64,000 nt of DNA, from the NCBI RefSeq assembly GCF_041260155.1, contig NC_091933.1:4007001-4071000 (forward strand), written 5' to 3'. A program made the position numbers and the translations under genes. The DNA is from Ptychodera flava. Its lineage: Eukaryota > Hemichordata > Enteropneusta > Ptychoderidae. Under the pieces are notes generated by a model that did no database searches, was not told where the DNA came from, and saw only the letters and a program-made list of their open reading frames with translations. Shown here piece after piece: positions 23,284 to 36,400 of this stretch; within the stretch, counting starts at the first letter, position 1; every line of letters begins with the position of its first letter.

Positions 23284-23880
23284 AGAAATCTGATTTTGGA
23301 ATTCCACTAAAATGTTGAGTCACTATATGTAATGTAACCTATGAGGATTTTGTGAACAACGATTTTTTTTAATTTAAAACTAGCTTAATCTGTGTATTTA
23401 CAGGTGTTTGATTATTGATATTAATATACTTAATTAGACTTTAGTGGTTACAGGTGCATGTGTGTGCAGGAAATTGATTTTGAAATTTCACAGAAATGTT
23501 GATTCACTATATACTGTAGTCTATTAGGAAACAATAATTTTTTTACCATACAAAACTAACTAAATCTGTGTATTTCTAGATATTTAATATTGATATTAAT
23601 GTACTTGATTTAGACTAGGGTGGATATAGGTGTTTGTATGTGCAAGAAATTTGATTTTGGAATTTCACTGAAATGTTAATTCAATAAACATTGTAGTCTA
23701 TGAGGAAACTGAATTTTTTTACAGACCTTAATCTGTGCTTTTATAAATGTTTGACAATTGATATAAATGTACGTGATGAGAATATTATGTTTGATAAGAA
23801 CAGATGTGAACAACAAATATTTTATAGGAGTTTCACCAAGTGATTATTTGTAAAGTTCAAAAGAATTCTTTGAAAATCCA
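23284..23880 (-). repeat. About 180-bp satellite, about three units, inverted relative to 5.7-6.7 kb
   Basis: Units start near 23284, 23471 and 23645 with GATTTTGGAATTTCACTGAA and AATGTTGATTCACTATATA, the reverse complement of the 5.7-6.7 kb unit. It sits inside the Harbinger-like element that begins at 22935. Confidence 0.82.
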
Positions 23881-24081
23881 AAGGTCAAATGAGAAATTAT
23901 GTGTCAATTAAGATATTATTGATATGGAACATGACATCTGGGGGAGGGTCACTGTTTTTTGTGCATGAAAATTGGGAAGGATCACTCTTTTTCTTGCAAA
24001 CACTTTTGAAGGGTCACTATTGTTCACTCCAGGGCCTTAGGGTGCAGAGTTCATGAATCAAAGTAGATGAACTTTTTATTT

Positions 24082-24100
24082 GGGGGGGGGGGGGGGGGGG
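24082..24100 (+). repeat. Run of 19 G
   Basis: A pure G run with further G runs at 24124-24133, part of the G-rich end of the 22935 element. Confidence 0.9.
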
Positions 24101-24299
24101 TCAATTTTACAATAGATGAATTGGTGGGGGGGGGATCAAATTTTAGGGTTGTGATGTCCGGGGGCGCAAACTATTGGAACAGAAAAGTAAATTGCAGCTT
24201 CTGGCATCGTGACTTCACTGAATCTGTGGATGTAAAAAGTACTCTTTTCAGATCCATATTTCATGCGGCCATACTGGAATGGGGGATGAGCAACTTTCA

Positions 24300-27200
24300 G
24301 GTTCAGAAGCTTAGTTTATTTATGTGAAAGTCACATTTTAATTATTGCTGTCCATCTTTCCTTCAAAGGGCGTATTTGAAATTGTTTTCAAGCCACGGTC
24401 CTGAATTTCTGGTTCTCACATTGGTCCCTATTGACACTGTTTACATGACTTGCCTACACATCAAAACACAAAGAGTTAATGCTATCAGATAATGGGCCTA
24501 CACTACATAATGCATGTAATTTATACAGAATTTTGTCACTTGCATCACAATTTCAACAAATTTGAACAAGGCAATCAGGATAAACTTAGGCAACTAACAA
24601 TACAAGCAATGAGCGGCATACGTTTTGAGTAAAAAGATTTTCACACCGAAAATGACAAAAAGTCTGCCACAAATATAGTTTGGCTAATTTTGCCATCAGT
24701 TGAGCAATTCTTAACGAGGACACCTCTGGAGAATGGTAAATCATTGTTTCTATCAGTAGATCATCTCACAGCACTTAGTTGCTCGTTTCTAATCTGTTAC
24801 CTAAATTGAAGTGCCCTCAATGGTTTGGCTATGTCAGCAAATTGCAAAATGCTTCACAAAATCGGACCTTGCAGACTACTCCCCTATCAAGGCCAGTTAT
24901 TTGAGCCGGGCTACTGCTAAGGTGAAAATCAGGGTGGGAGAAAGTCACACTAAGTTGTCATAGAGATTCTACAGTGAAGTCAATGTAGGGCTGTGTTAGC
25001 CTTAGTTCAGAGCAATCATACCCGGGGATTTAAAAATTTTCACAAAAAGTTAGAAAATTAAAACATAACACGATGTGATCTCTATAGAATCAAACACAAT
25101 TAAGTTACAAACTCCAAATGAAGGCAATTAGACTAGCCGGATTGTTTTTTTCCACTATTTTCACCTTTTAGCTCATTTTCATAATTGACAGTTAAACGTA
25201 ACAGGACCCCCCCCACACACACACACACACAAATGCCCCTCTATAACATGGAAATGCACAAAACCATTCTCAAGTTTTGCAGTTGACAGATAGACAGAAA
25301 ATGGCAGACACAAACAAAAAGTAGAATGAATGCCCATGAAGAATAGCCAGCAAACGTACATGCTGTTGCAACAATACATATACACAAATACACATATGTG
25401 ACACACACACACAGAAATGAGATTGTGGAAATTGTGGATGGAGCATTCTTACATGATGATGCTATACTGATACAAAACAGACATATACTGAACCTTCCTC
25501 ACCTGAAAATAATTCATACAACCTTTGTTATATCCACATCATAACCTTAATGAAAACTCAAAAACCTTGATTTTATTCATGATTTGTAAATATACAACTA
25601 CATTTGCAAATCCCTCCTCCCCCCATAAAGGAATTACCCATTGAAAAATTATCTTAACTGTACCATGAAACAATATTCATCCCTTCTTCTGACACCATCG
25701 CTCAAAATACAATATAAAATGCTTTACAAGCTTATTTCTTTGAATAACACAAAATACACAAACAATTTTTTCAGCTATTACTATGGTGTCAAAGCTGCTT
25801 AAAAGATTCATTGGGAAAAATGTATTAACAGCTCTTTTGTTTTTGAATATTTGAACGGTACAAATCTTTTGACTTACACTGCAGATATGGCAATCTTTTA
25901 CAGCAATTAGTAATGTTTCAATTTGATCTGGTACTTACAATAATGTGAAAATTTTAAGATTGATACAGAATTGGCTCATTACCATGACCTTCTGCCATAA
26001 CATTTGACTTTACAGATGGCAAATATGAATTAGTGAACTAATATACATACACAAACTGTGACCGAATCAATCTTTGACTTTTTGTTTGGATCAGAATATG
26101 CTATATCACTGGACCAAAGTGTGTGCATTGTGCACTGGGTACCTTGCAATTCATCTGGTCCATCTAACAATAGTATAAAAGTCATAGTGCCATGTGTGCA
26201 CTGTAGTGACACATGCAGCAGAAAATTTCAAAGTGTCATCACATTTGCTATGTGCTAATATTTAGGGGAACTGCCAAGAATGTTGATACATCTGCTGTCA
26301 ATACAGCTTAGAATATGACATGTCAATAAATGCTAAATTGTAACCTTTCAAGATATGAAATAACAGGAATGACCTTGTCTTTGAGGACCTACAAGATTGG
26401 AGATGTAAGGTATTATTGTGCTTGTGTGTGTCTTTTGTTACTATCTCAGTGAAAGTACACTTTTCTTGGCTAATCACAGTGTTGCATTACTGTAAGTAAC
26501 CTAGTCAACAGCACCATCAAATATCACGATATCATTATCAGTAATCTGACATCAAGAGTAATGTCAGAATAGATGTGAACCTTCCTGCTCAGTATGTCTT
26601 GCATGTGTAAAGATAACTTTACTGTCTTTTACATGTGCTCCATTAATTTCATGCACACTTCTGAAGTTTGTAGTTTCTGTGTCTGCACATATCATCTTAA
26701 TTTGAAGACAAGCGTTTCTGTAAATCAACATTCTTTGGTACAAGATAATGAAGAATCAAAGGTTCATGTTATTGACCCAAAAGGAACCACAAACTTTCGT
26801 TGAAACTACAGAAGAGAATGTGTACAGAGGTTACTTATTTGCATAATTTAGAGTAGGTTCATGATTGGTTTACAGTGGCTTTTTGACATAAAGTTCGTGT
26901 CCATGTGCAACACCATGTACAATGACAGCTTTGAATAATCAAAGCACAAAGGAATGTTTGAGATCATAAGTCCTCTGTTTTCTTACAAAGATATTGAGGA
27001 GGAAATAGACAGCCATTCTAAGAAGTCTTTCAAAGATTTTTTTTTTATTTTGGGGGGGGGGGGTTGTATGATGTCACTGCATTTAGCTTGTGAAAAGCTT
27101 TGGAGCACTGACCATGTTTTGAATAATGATATTAATGGTGGTGATAGGAAATATGATGAGAAACATGCCAAAGGTAGCAATTGTGTCAGCCTAGAGGAGT

Positions 27201-28034
27201 GTACATGTATATGGGACCAAGCATTGTTCCTGACTATCTGTAATGCTTGACAGAAATCAACATGTGCATACATAAGCTCTGACTCCCTATATCATTGGTG
27301 TCTAGCTACTACATTGGATCAAACCTACAAACAAATTTGCACAGGTCTTCTTTTCTTTTTCCCTGGTCAAAAACAAAAGGCAATCAAGGTATAGAAATCA
27401 CATTTAAAAACAGCTACTTGCAACCTTACTCTATAATTGTAGAGTGAAACGATTTCAGGGGAATAAATTCAATCAAGAAGCAGGACTTTGAGAGTGACAT
27501 TGACAAATAGTTTTGATCATTTTCAAACCATCGCATCATTATCGACTTTCCCCTTTTTAGTTCAATAACTGTAGAAACACAGAAATATCTAAAAAGATAG
27601 AAACACGAATATAATTTTCCTGCCTTAGTTTTCATACTCAGTCAATATCTTCATGATGGACAATAGTAATAGTACATTCACTGTCTGGCCATGAATTCCT
27701 TCAAATTTACAGCCCATGATAACATATCTTTTGCAATTCAGCAACATTGATAGCACATTATGTTAACAAATGACATTCTTGGCAGTTCAAATAATCCATT
27801 GGCATGGCGTGCTAACCCTTGTTGAGTCAGCCACCAGGTTTATTTCAGAGGTGTTCACAGAATCTCACTTCAAGGAAGGTAAATTGTTCAAGAAAATTAT
27901 TGGCATCTACAGAGTGTTACAATGCGAAGTACCGTAAGTCAAATCACTGTGGACTCACGGTTGAATACAATGTGTCAAGCAAGTCAGATCAGAAAATGCA
28001 AGTGCAGCAATGTGAGTTGCAGGTATTAAAAAAT

Positions 28035-28081
<47 letters not shown>

Positions 28082-28340
28082 TCACAGGTATTTTTGCTTG
28101 TACTTTTCCATTCTGAGTCAGACCACTGTCTGGGTATGATAACAAAGCGAAACACAGCTTTTGTCAACAAGCCTTTTTTACTGTCACATAGACATTGGAG
28201 GAATCGAACAGGCACCACATTCACGATGCCTAAAAGAGGTCCAAAGGTCATTTCTGTCTTTTCCTTGCATACAATAAGGCATGTTTTGCAATAGGATCCC
28301 AGGAGGGTTTTTTAATAGTCCATGTAGAATGTCATGTTGA
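24300..28340. other. UBL4A: Intergenic sequence downstream of UBL4A
   Basis: No exon was recognised. The part nearest 28349 should be the UBL4A 3'UTR; an AATAAA on the minus strand at 27839-27844 is a candidate end. Microsatellites and poly-G runs (27053-27063) occur. Confidence 0.4.
28038..28078 (+). repeat. (GA)n microsatellite
   Basis: About 20 uninterrupted GA units just downstream of the UBL4A stop codon, possibly in its 3'UTR. Confidence 0.95.
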
Positions 28341-28348
28341 GAGATTGA

Positions 28349-31300
28349 CTAACTGCTGGATGATGCACTGTCACTGTCTTGTTGCCTTCTTTCAAGATTA
28401 TAGATGGCAATCCTTTCTAAGTCATCAAGACTTAAATTTGAAATACTTGATTCAAATTCCTGAAAGAAAAGAAGAAAAAGACATGTTAATTGATATCTTG
28501 CTTCTGTGCAAAAGCTTGACCTTTAACCTTTGTTGGTGCCACTTTCCCTTTATGCAGATGCACTGTTGATTCTGAAAAAATAAGATATAACCAAGAAATA
28601 TATTCTCAACCCATTATTTTATTTTCTCTGACTTGATGATCAATATATTTAATTGTAATTTATGCAAAGAAATCCATATGTCAGCTCAATGGCTGGAAAT
28701 ACACAAACTGCCTACCATGGAATAGCAGTAGTTTCCTGAAGTTAGAGGTAAAGTCATTAACAGCATGAAGTCCTGATTAAGGCTGTCCAAATATCAAGGT
28801 TTCACAGAATTTTTCCCATCAAAGAGGCTGAAATTGTATGTCCTAAGACTCCTTAGGTCTCTGATGATCTGTACGTGTACTGAGTTTCTACTTTATCTGT
28901 GTTCCAAGAACACTATCTAAATTCTCATTTAAATGAAAGTCATGTCCAATGACAAATCAAAAGTTATGGTACAATTTCAGTAGTAGCTACAGGAGTGGAG
29001 AGTAGGTATACGAGAGCTTGGAATCTCATAACTGAAACACACTTCAGCTAACAATTGGCAACTGTGTCGTGTAGAAGTAACATTGCTGTGCTGTCTAGTA
29101 TACACAGGCCTGACTTTATTGTCAATGTTTAACTTCACTAATATCATATCACAAAATGTGACCATTGGCCTATTTATCATTCTACATATTTCTCAGATTT
29201 AAATATTAACAAACACTTATGTGCAAAAGTTATTAGAAGTTGAAACAAGCACTTCATAACTTTTGGACTTTTTAGTTCTCTACAGAGGAGACACGATCAG
29301 ATAAGGGTAAAAAACTTCAGCGTGGAATTTTCCAAGACTACCTCATTGTTTGATTTTGTTAAGACTGTGAACAGCTTATTCTGCTTTAGGTCATGTAAGG
29401 GTCACCACATTCTTCTTTCTACTTTCACAGCAAACAGAGTATGTGTATTGAAAAAGGTAAATCTATTGTGTGAATGCAAAATGACATGGCAGACCATTAC
29501 GTGACCCCTGAACCCACAGAGAAAGGGAAAGGCCTGAAAGGTCTTGAGAGATAGATTTACATAGTAGACCTTGAGAAGCACAATAATTGGAGACTTGTTT
29601 ACTTATCATTATGACAAAAACAATTGGTATTGATGCATCCTTTTTTTTAATGTAATAAATATTCTGAGTCAACTAGGTGACCTAATCCTTGGTACATTAT
29701 CATTACAAAATGAAAATCAAGTACCAAATATACCACTTATTACACAATGAATTTTCTATAAATCCCAAAATCAATGCAATGTTCCCAGAAAGACAGGTTT
29801 GTTAGAGGGCACACTGGTTACCAAATATACCACTGATTACACAGAGTGAAAAATTGATCCTCAAAGATGCATTTTGTTCTTCCATTTCTAATAAAATTAC
29901 AGATAAAAATATCACTTCTCTTTAACAAGAAAAACAAGTCATTGACATATAGTCCCTGCTTGTAATTGGGATTTTGTCACTGAAAGTGACTAAAAATTGA
30001 AGTCGATATGATGCGCATGAAAAAAGAAATGCGGGTACAAAAGCCCTGTCTGTGACTGATGTCTATATTGGATTGGATTGTAGTATGAATGGCATAGGAT
30101 TATGTCCTATCACCAAGTTGAACAAAATTAGGTATGTCATGCCCCCGCTTTTGAAATGTAAAAATTCCACTAATCTGCAAGAAACTGGTCTAGGCATGTC
30201 TGAGAACTGGTTCTTGAAATAAAAGAGTCAGAATGCCAGATGTGAACCCAAAATGCCCCCATATTAAGTACTGAAGAGACTTCCTATAGTTAGCTATTGA
30301 TACTGCTAAATGCCTGTCTTGACTGTTAAATCTTTGTATGACCAACATTTGCAGCACGTATCATCAGACTTAGTGCAGTCATTCAGGATATAGATCTTTT
30401 TTTATAGATCTATCTCTATACATCGATCTCTATACACTTTTACATTACTAGAAGATCAATATCTGTACCATGATCAACATCTGTGCCCTGTTTCATCAAA
30501 TTTGATGCAGCATTTCTGGACATATCACACTGATTAGGAAGGTTAATTAAATGTGCAAATTAGAAATTAATTAAAATGATACTGATAAATGCCATTATAC
30601 CCAATTTAGAGCAACATGAGCTCAACATCTATACCAAGTTTCAACAAATGTGATGAACTATTTCTTGACATATCAGCCTTAATGACGCAATGCAAATTTG
30701 CAATTAATTGACATGATACTGCTTAATGTTTACGCACATACAGGATAAGGAGAGTGCTCTAATCTGTCATCTATGGAAGCAGGTATTCAGAACGCTGTGC
30801 ATGTGTGATGTGTATGTCAGCTGTAGTGTGTTACTCTGATACCAAGTTTCAAAAGTCAAGGAATGACATACCTAATTCTATTCAACTTGGTGAAAGGACA
30901 TAATCCTATACAATCATTATGTATGGGCAGTATATGCAATCCTGTGCATACTGTCCATACATAGTTTACGGGGTCTTCAGACTTATTGATTTGCATCCAA
31001 AATCAGCCAATTTAGCTTTGAAAGAAGAACTCTACCGTAATCGTTTTTGCAATTTTCGCTGAAGTTTAGCGACACTACATAGATTTTTGGTGCGCTCATC
31101 AGCGTCTTGAACTTCCACGTTGAGTACAGTGCTGTGGAGTGACTTCACAACCTCTCACTGACCTCAACTAATACTGTTTGCTTAATCAGATTTTCACAGT
31201 TTTTTCTCCGAATTTTCAACTAATATTATCAAAATTTCATTTTATCAAATAATTTTCAGAAAAATTGTGATTATCCATGTATCTGCATTTAAAAACACAA

Positions 31301-33440
31301 AACTTTGAGGGTTGATCCTGTGAGACATGCTTAGTGCAAAATCACTTGGTTCGAAATGGCAATGTTCTAGCTGCTACCTGTCAAACTGCAACCAATTTTT
31401 TACCAACCAGTTTAGCTTCAATTTCACACAAAATTTCAATTTGCCACCATGGTGAATGAGGTCTATAAGAAAAGTTCGCCAAATATGATTTCAATTTGCA
31501 GGTGCCAATATGGCTCTCTCTTCGCCTCTGTTTTTCATCTTGCATTGCAACTGATTCAGATTTGTTTTTGTATGGAATGGGATTCAGAAAATTGTGTTGG
31601 ATTCACATCGGTTTTTTGATTCAGAAATTTCCTCATCAAATAATGGTAAATTGTTAAATCATATCACAACAAAAATACTGCAATTATACGGTGTCGCTAA
31701 AATTTGATCAGAATTGGTAATATACCAGTATGGTACCAAAGATCAACAATAAATATTGTTTCTATCTGTTCAGAGCAGGAAAATTCTATGTTGATGTTAT
31801 GACAATGATTTCTGCACAGTACAACCAGAAAAACGACAAGAAATATTTAAACCAGAAAAAAGAATGACAAAAGTAAATAGGGTCTGAAACTTTAGTACTG
31901 GAGGTCAACTTAAGCAACCTGCATAGCAGAAACAGTTAGTCCCTCTTAGCGGGACCATAGACAGTCTTCCCCCCTCTGCTGTCTATAGTTTGAGCTGGTC
32001 TGTTAATATTGTACAGTTCATAAACAATGACAGGAAATGACTCAAGCGGTTCAGACACTCATGCCATCACTCCTGCACATTTGCAGGATCTCCCTTTTTC
32101 TTACCTCATTTGCACATTTTTGACACTGACATCTTCATTTGAACAAATTCACATCTCAACCCCTGCATCTACCTGTACACCAAATACTGAGACGGTAGCT
32201 TTGGCGGTATGGGAGCCTTTGTGTGTGACGGACATACATCCGCACATACATACCCACAAATATACAGACATACAGACGCCACCGACTCATCATATAAGCT
32301 CTTTTTGGTATTTATCAGCGCTTCCGTTACAATTTCAAAACTTGCGTACGATTTTACGCAACTGGGTTTTTATTTGCGTAAAATGTATCAAAAATGCGTA
32401 CAGTGAGATCCTTATCTTAAGTGAGTTGGGCAGTCTTTTCTGTAGAACTTGGGGGGTTTCCTTTAATGCGCATGCTCTATTGACAAAAATACCGTCAATG
32501 ACGCTTGTACCTTCTCTAATGTGTGGCCAGGTCAGGTATTTGGTTGTTGGTATGGAGTTATTGGTAAATAGTTGATGATGTAGGGGCATGAGGTGAGATA
32601 TGGACCCAAAGAACCCAAAAGATGATTAAATACATCAATCAAAAAAGATTCCAAGCTACAGTATAAACTGCCTAAAGATAGTTCAGTGTGGAAAAAGGTT
32701 AAATAATTCAGAAATAAGAATTAACAGTCCAAAATAGTAATGACGCACTTCCCTACTGACCTGAGTGAATGTGAAATACACAACCTGGCATCTGTAAATT
32801 AATGTATACCAAGTGATCATTTTAAGTCACTTTAACTGTTTTTAAGGGATATTCCAACGAGTCCTGTGGAAATGATGAAAACGCTTATCTGGTCTTGTGT
32901 TTGTAAAACCTCATGGCTGATAATTGTCATAGTATTCAAAAGAAAATTGAAAGTGAAGAACATTACTGTTTTTATAAGTCTCAGTGTTCTCCCCAGGATC
33001 AAGCAAAAGCGTAGCGGCTAATTTGCATAATCATTTGCATATCATTAATTTACATTTGCATATGGATATAAGCTTGCACATGCACCCATGCATTCATGTA
33101 CACTCACAACAAAATGCAATGGTAACACACAAGTATGCAATTTGAACATCATGGAAACTCTTTATTACACTTAAATAAATCATCACAGTATAGTACAATT
33201 GCAATTAAAATAGAAGATTCAAACAGTAACAGCAAGTTCAGATTGAAAGCAAGAAATGGTTCGTCTGATTGGAGTTTCATTAATACATATATTGCTAATA
33301 AAATTGTCAAAAATTGCCAACAAAGAGGAAAATTCATAAGTTTAAGCTTTACACAATTCAAATGTAATTGAGTTTTATATCATTTTTGAACGACAAACAC
33401 CGCGAATAATGTTTCATCACGGGGATCAATTTCAACCAGC

Positions 33441-33494
<54 letters not shown>

Positions 33495-36400
33495 CATAAC
33501 TACCACTGCCACTGAACATCGTCGTTCGATTCTTGATTTTAAAAATACCACCAAGATGATCACAAGACATGAACTCAGTACGACTAGAATCACTCGAAAA
33601 TCAGGTGTAAAATCTTTCAGAGAACGTGTCAGAGTGGAACCACACGCGACGCCAGGATCAATGTCAACACGTTATAAACACGTCGGCCAACATGGCCGCC
33701 GCCATATTGGAATTTATGCGATGTGAACTCGATCGCGATCGTGATCGTACTCGGACAAAAAAAGAGATCATCGTTGTAAAATCATAATCAACCTCACTAA
33801 TCAACTGCTTCTTTTGTTTCTTTTGCGGTCCATTTCGTTGATCAAAGCATGGGAATGTGATCAAAGGCCCCGCTAGTGCTACACCGCCTAACTCTGTGAA
33901 TACTTGTCCTCGATGTATACCGACTAAAGGTCTTTGTTGGTCGTAATAGTCGTTGTAGAATGAAAACTTGTGAACAACCCAGCCGATTCTTCTATTGTTT
34001 TAACGTTCCTCTCAACACTTACGGACAAGTTATCGGACGCATACCATACTTCACACGTTCCACTCTTTCACCAGGTTGAAAGTTGTAGTGAGCGCTAATG
34101 TGTAGACAATGCATGCAACAGCTGGTAGCTACGCAGAGCACTAGCGTGTGAACTAAAGGATGGCGGGAATATTTAAAGCGTAGCGGGGAGAATCAAAGCG
34201 TAGCGGGGAGAGGTGAAAGCGTAGCGGGACCGCTACGCTAAAATGGCCTGGGGAGAACACTGGCAGATTTTCTTCCTTGAAATACATGACCGTGTAAAGA
34301 ATATGTGCTAAAAGTTTTTAGAGTAAATTTCTTTTCAAAAAATAATTTAATCTGTGACCAAAAGATTTTTGTTCTTTGAGTTTACAAATTCAAACATTGC
34401 AATTTGTTCAATCATCTTGTGCAGTGCAAAATTTATAAAATGACTGAAAAATAAAAAAAATTGGCAGAATTACAGTCTTTGTGATGTAAAATCATGGGTT
34501 GACATCACGATAATTGTTAATCTGTTCGAAGTACTTTCTATAATTTAAAAAAGAAAAGTTCATGCAGAAACGGTAACATATATTGTCAGCAATGTAGTGC
34601 TAATTTTGACTTTACATCAAAATATGCCTTTGCTGGATACCAAATATGTAGGGCGAAATATTAAAATCAGCCGTGTTCAGCAAAATCCACACAACAGCAT
34701 TGATCCTTTTCTAATTTGATTTGATTTGCTTATGTTTCTGTATTTGTTAAAATGTGCGCATCTCAAAAACTTTTGATCATAAACATTTTCATTGTTTTTT
34801 ATAGCTGACCAGTCAGTTAACCTGTTTATTTTGAATATTTGTGCATTTTTTCTCAGTATTTGACATTTTCAGAATAGCTTCTTATTCAATTTGTCATTTT
34901 CTAAAAGTTAAAATGCTCCTTTGTGTGGTCAAGCTTTCCACAAGCATCAAATATTGTACTTCATATAGGAAGGTCTGCCTCTAGAGGGCGGGCATCATGA
35001 ATAGTGTTTGTTAGTTATTTCCTCCACATAAACTTCTGATTGTACTGTAAACATTGAACATGGCCGACGTCCGATTTTCCTGTCTAAAACTTTCACTCAT
35101 TTTCGTTCATATGACTCTGAAACTCAAGGAAACGATTGGGAAGAAAGAGTTATCTTGAAATATTGAGGTACTCGCCGATATTTTGCAAAATTAAATGAGA
35201 AAAAATGCAAGGAAAATGCCGACAGGCTTACGCAATGACCGTTTACACACTCAGAGGCATATGATCATCTGCAGATTATGCAACAGGCCCATATCACGTG
35301 AGGCCATGAGGGGATATCCACGCAACTCAGTACCAAACACCAGCGCACACAGAGTGAGCAAACACAAAGTGAGTACCCCTAACGTCAGCTCAGTAGTCTG
35401 TAATAGATCGTAGTCAACGAAGAACCTTGGAGAAAGGCTTACATGTAACACTGTGGCTATGCCGCTAAGTCCCTTTTGATTTTTGTCACAGCTCAAAATC
35501 GTTCTCCTACACCTCAACCTGAACCATGAACACCCCCACCAGTTTATGATATGACCCATCACAATGGCATAACGTCAACGGATCTTGACAGACGGAAGTA
35601 TTGACAGACGGAAGTAGTTGACACCAGCATACTGGTTTTCAACTCTAATACCTTCTCTGTCTATAAATAGACACGAGAAGGTAAAAAACAATAATCTGGG
35701 GGCTTCAAGGCATATGTAGCTGAACGCTGGCAATGCTGTAATGCATGTCTCGTATATGATCGTTGAGCTGCCTAATGACTTCATGTTCAAAGAAATTCTT
35801 TCTGACTACGAAATTAGTGTTTTCAAAGGGCCAACAAAAAGCAGATACTCGTCAAAAGGCCAGGGGACCTATCAAGAATGAAACCCGACAGAGTTTAAAT
35901 CGTCACCCGTAAACACTTTCCAAACAACATGCGACGTAATGACCATTGACTGTATTGTGTTACCAACAACGTAGACTCGGTCGATTCTCGAATTTTTTGC
36001 ATCTGTAGTGTCATTGTCTGTACAGAAATGATTGACATGATGCTTTGTGATGATGAAATACAATGTTGCATAAAGAGTTGCAGTCTGCTAAAGTCTAAAA
36101 TGTTGCAATATCATGTTAATGTCACTTTAAAGCAGGTGCATATGTTCTATTTTTGTCCTGCATTGAACCACATTCAGGCAATGTAGTGCTGGCCAAGTAC
36201 ATCATTTTATGGGGCGGGATTTCTCAATGCGTATTAGTTTACGCAGCCATGATTTTTTTTGCGTATTTCAGAACAATTTTGCGTAAAATACGCAGGATTT
36301 TGCGTTAACGGAAACACTGATTTATATACAAAACCAATATGAGCTAAAAATCGACAAGCATATGTATATCAGAGTGTATTACCTTTGTGTAAAGATTGAA

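Larger units (their letters stand above)
22935..24200 (+). mobile_element. Harbinger-like end with satellite and G-rich body (right end not found)
   Basis: It starts TAA/GGGAGCATTCGTTTTTTATG, like the 14365 and 20818 ends and like the inverse at 7123. Inward come a 180-bp satellite (from 23284) and G-rich blocks such as GGGGGAGGGTCACTG. No inverse end was found, so the right limit is approximate. Confidence 0.45.
32316..36319. mobile_element. 4-kb hAT-like element, degraded
   Basis: The ends CAGCGCTTCCGTTA and (inverse) CAGTGTTTCCGTTAACGC run into shared subterminal motifs with TGCGTA/TTACGCA repeats (32345-32400; 36230-36310). ATTTAT flanks both sides. CAG-starting ends fit hAT, whose usual duplication is 8 bp. 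A short frame near 35195-35413 has CRLC and, later, HRVSKH, a possible BED-type zinc finger remnant; no transposase core was seen. It lies in the large UBL4A intron. Confidence 0.6.

Noticed and set aside
27819-28251. Arg-Glu and Leu-Ser repeat frames
   Set aside because: They are translations of the (GA)n microsatellite.
32027-32575. Plus-strand open frame of 182 codons, the longest in the window
   Set aside because: It runs across the left end of the hAT-like element at 32316 and shows no domain; the composition is that of repeat DNA.
33358-33726. Poly-Gly and poly-Pro frames
   Set aside because: They come only from the 51-base C run.
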